Below are positions 62,709 to 64,000 of a DNA stretch of 64,000 nucleotides, piece after piece (position 1 is the first letter of the stretch; each line of letters opens with the position of its first letter). The position numbers and the translations under genes were made by a program. Source of the stretch: Candidatus Poribacteria bacterium (lineage in GTDB: Bacteria > Poribacteria > WGA-4E > UBA9662); contig PAQF01000073.1 of NCBI GenBank assembly GCA_002709695.1, forward strand, positions 27,017-91,016. The letters run 5' to 3'. The notes beneath the pieces are model-generated. The model was not told the DNA's origin and did no database searches. It was given only the letters and a program-made list of their open reading frames with translations.

Positions 62709-62738
62709 TTGACAGTATTGGGTTTAAAGCGATATAAT
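62709..62738 (+). promoter_or_regulatory. Consensus promoter of the right-edge repeat gene
   Basis: TTGACA (62709-62714) and TATAAT (62733-62738), both perfect, are 18 bases apart. The ATG follows 39 bases after the -10. Confidence 0.85.
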
Positions 62739-62777
62739 CGATCGCAAATATAGGCTTCGAGAAAACGTATAGGAAGT

Positions 62778-64000
62778 ATGCCAGCACCAACGAAAATCTA
62801 TTTCCCTCAGGTTGCTAGTGGTGGGTGGGCTGATTGGGTTGAAGTTGTGAATGTAGGGGCAGAAGAAGCCAACATTACTGCTCTGGCGCGGGATCAAAAT
62901 GGGAATGTAGTTTGGAGCTCTTCTAAGAAAATTGTGCCCTTTCAATGCTGGCTTGTTCCGGTCGAAGGACAAGCAGACAGTAGAGGGGTTGAGGTCTCAC
63001 TTGAGGTGTCTTCGGATCAGCCGATTTTAGGCGAACGGCATTGTCATTATCAGTCGCAGGTTCTTGATTTTCCTGGTGCGGCTGTTGAGCTAGATAGTGC
63101 TGGTACAAAGCTCTTTTTCCCTGAAATTGCTTCCTATATTGGTGATTGGATTAGATTTTTTAACGTTGGTGAAGCAGATGCCATTATCAACCTAATTGGC
63201 AGGGATCGAAGTACTGGAAAAGTGATTCAGCAATTATCGGGGGAGGCCAAGCCAAAAGGTTTTTGGACTGTTGATGATCGGCATTTGGGAAAGCTTACTG
63301 GTACTTTGGAGGTTCTTAGCAGCCAACCCGTTATAGGCGAACGGCATTCTCACTATCAAGGTGGGAAAACAGCAATTGGTCAACTTGCACAGATAACTGA
63401 GGGGCGTCAACCAGCACCGACGAAGATCTATTTCCCTCAGATTGCTGCTGGTGGATGGGGGGACTGGGTGATTGTTACCAACGTGAGCAGTCATGCCAAA
63501 GCCAGCTTAAACGCGGTGGCCCGTGATATTAATGGTAACATCATCTGGAGTGGAGCGAAAGTTTTGGACCCTTATCAGTGTTGGATCGTTCCTGTGGAGG
63601 GTACCGTTGACAAAAAGGGGGATGTCTCGCTTGAAGTGTCGAGTGACCATGGTGTTCTTGGTGAAAGACATTGTCATAGTGGTTCTCAGATCCTAAGTTT
63701 TGCTGGAGCTTCTTCTCATTTGGGGTCTGTTGGAACTCGGTTGTTCTTTCCAGAAGTCTATTCTGGCGCTCATGATTTCTTTAGGTTTTTCAACGTTGGT
63801 GAAGCGGATGCTCTGATCACTGTAGTAGCCAGAGATCGAAATTCAGCGCAAGTCGTTAACCAGATTCAGGGACGAGCGGTTTCTAAGGGGTTTTGGACAG
63901 TTCCAGATGAAAGTATCAAGAACGTCACTGGAACACTGGAAGTAATTAGCACCCAACCCATTGCAGGTGAACGGCATATGCATTACCAAGGTGGGAAAAC
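62778..64000 (+). CDS. Tandem-repeat beta-domain protein, 3'-truncated by the window
   Basis: An open frame from ATG 62778 to the right edge (at least 407 residues), with no stop in the window. A stop (TAG at 62751-62753) lies upstream in frame, and there is no signal peptide. The sequence is two copies of a 210-residue unit (the CCAGCACC at 62781 recurs at 63411), each made of two related halves of about 105 residues. Each half has (T/R)(K/L)(I/L)(Y/F)FP(Q/E), then (D)WxxxxNVG, an ARD or GRD strand, and ends with LGERHCHYQ or IGERHSHYQGGK. The P(Q/E)...NVG layout resembles repeats in surface proteins that look like DUF5719-type beta domains; that comparison is by eye. Function is unknown. 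Confidence 0.8.
   Translation, partial: MPAPTKIYFPQVASGGWADWVEVVNVGAEEANITALARDQNGNVVWSSSKKIVPFQCWLVPVEGQADSRGVEVSLEVSSDQPILGERHCHYQSQVLDFPGAAVELDSAGTKLFFPEIASYIGDWIRFFNVGEADAIINLIGRDRSTGKVIQQLSGEAKPKGFWTVDDRHLGKLTGTLEVLSSQPVIGERHSHYQGGKTAIGQLAQITEGRQPAPTKIYFPQIAAGGWGDWVIVTNVSSHAKASLNAVARDINGNIIWSGAKVLDPYQCWIVPVEGTVDKKGDVSLEVSSDHGVLGERHCHSGSQILSFAGASSHLGSVGTRLFFPEVYSGAHDFFRFFNVGEADALITVVARDRNSAQVVNQIQGRAVSKGFWTVPDESIKNVTGTLEVISTQPIAGERHMHYQGGK

Noticed and set aside
1..64000. Mobile elements, CRISPR arrays or prophage
   Set aside because: No transposase, integrase, spaced direct repeats or phage structural genes were seen on either strand.

Overview
The window looks like a chromosome segment of an uncultured, AT-rich (about 40% GC by eye) diderm bacterium. 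Outer-membrane biogenesis genes (TamB-like, BamA-like) and lipid A genes (lpxB, lpxK) show a Gram-negative envelope. The mixture of formylglycine-enzyme-like (SUMF1) proteins, a CehA/McbA metallohydrolase, an M55 aminopeptidase, a PmoA-family protein, a mandelate-racemase-type dehydratase, OPT-like permeases and secreted propellers resembles Candidatus Poribacteria and related sponge or planktonic lineages. That assignment is an inference; no rRNA is present to test it. TTG and GTG starts are common, and several genes overlap by 4 bases. I see no phage, insertion sequence, CRISPR array or classical defence island.

Layout. 1-7.2 kb: a 5'-truncated TamB-like gene overlapping a BamA-family gene with seven POTRA domains, closed by a terminator that spans the stop codon. 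7.4-11.4 kb: a promoter, five tRNAs (Thr-Tyr-Gly-Thr-Trp), secE, nusG, rplK, rplA, an L10 leader with attenuator, rplJ, rplL and a terminator. This is the widespread tRNA/ribosomal order, but without tuf and with no rpoBC downstream. 11.9-21.1 kb: accessory genes (secreted protein, PmoA family, SUMF1-like protein, phosphoesterase, M55 peptidase, CehA-like hydrolase, pentapeptide-repeat protein). 21.1-37.2 kb: housekeeping and metabolic genes in short units (YwaF-like, rlmB-like, two tandem TPR proteins, EEP hydrolase, panC, amidohydrolase, rimI, trmB, YmdB-like, dxs, sugar isomerase, glycosyltransferase, Fe-ADH, FNR-like flavoprotein).

37.2-48.9 kb (minus strand) is the most unusual part: a single-direction locus encoding a 2386-residue FtsX-type permease fused to a degenerate, interrupted M28 peptidase fold with LysM-like and Ca-loop insertions, then a 62-residue membrane protein, an OPT-like transporter, a duplicated-domain protein, a PqqD-like protein and a LolD/MacB-type ATPase. 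A good consensus promoter precedes the giant gene. I propose that these form one envelope ABC machine.

49.4-64 kb: lpxK, lpxB and argC (minus), murB (plus), an enolase-superfamily dehydratase, bioA with a promoter implying a leaderless transcript, a secreted propeller plus an S55 (SpoIVB-type) peptidase, a 45-residue membrane protein coupled to a TauE/SafE permease, a second SUMF1-like protein, and a repeat protein that runs off the right edge (from 62778, no stop in the window).
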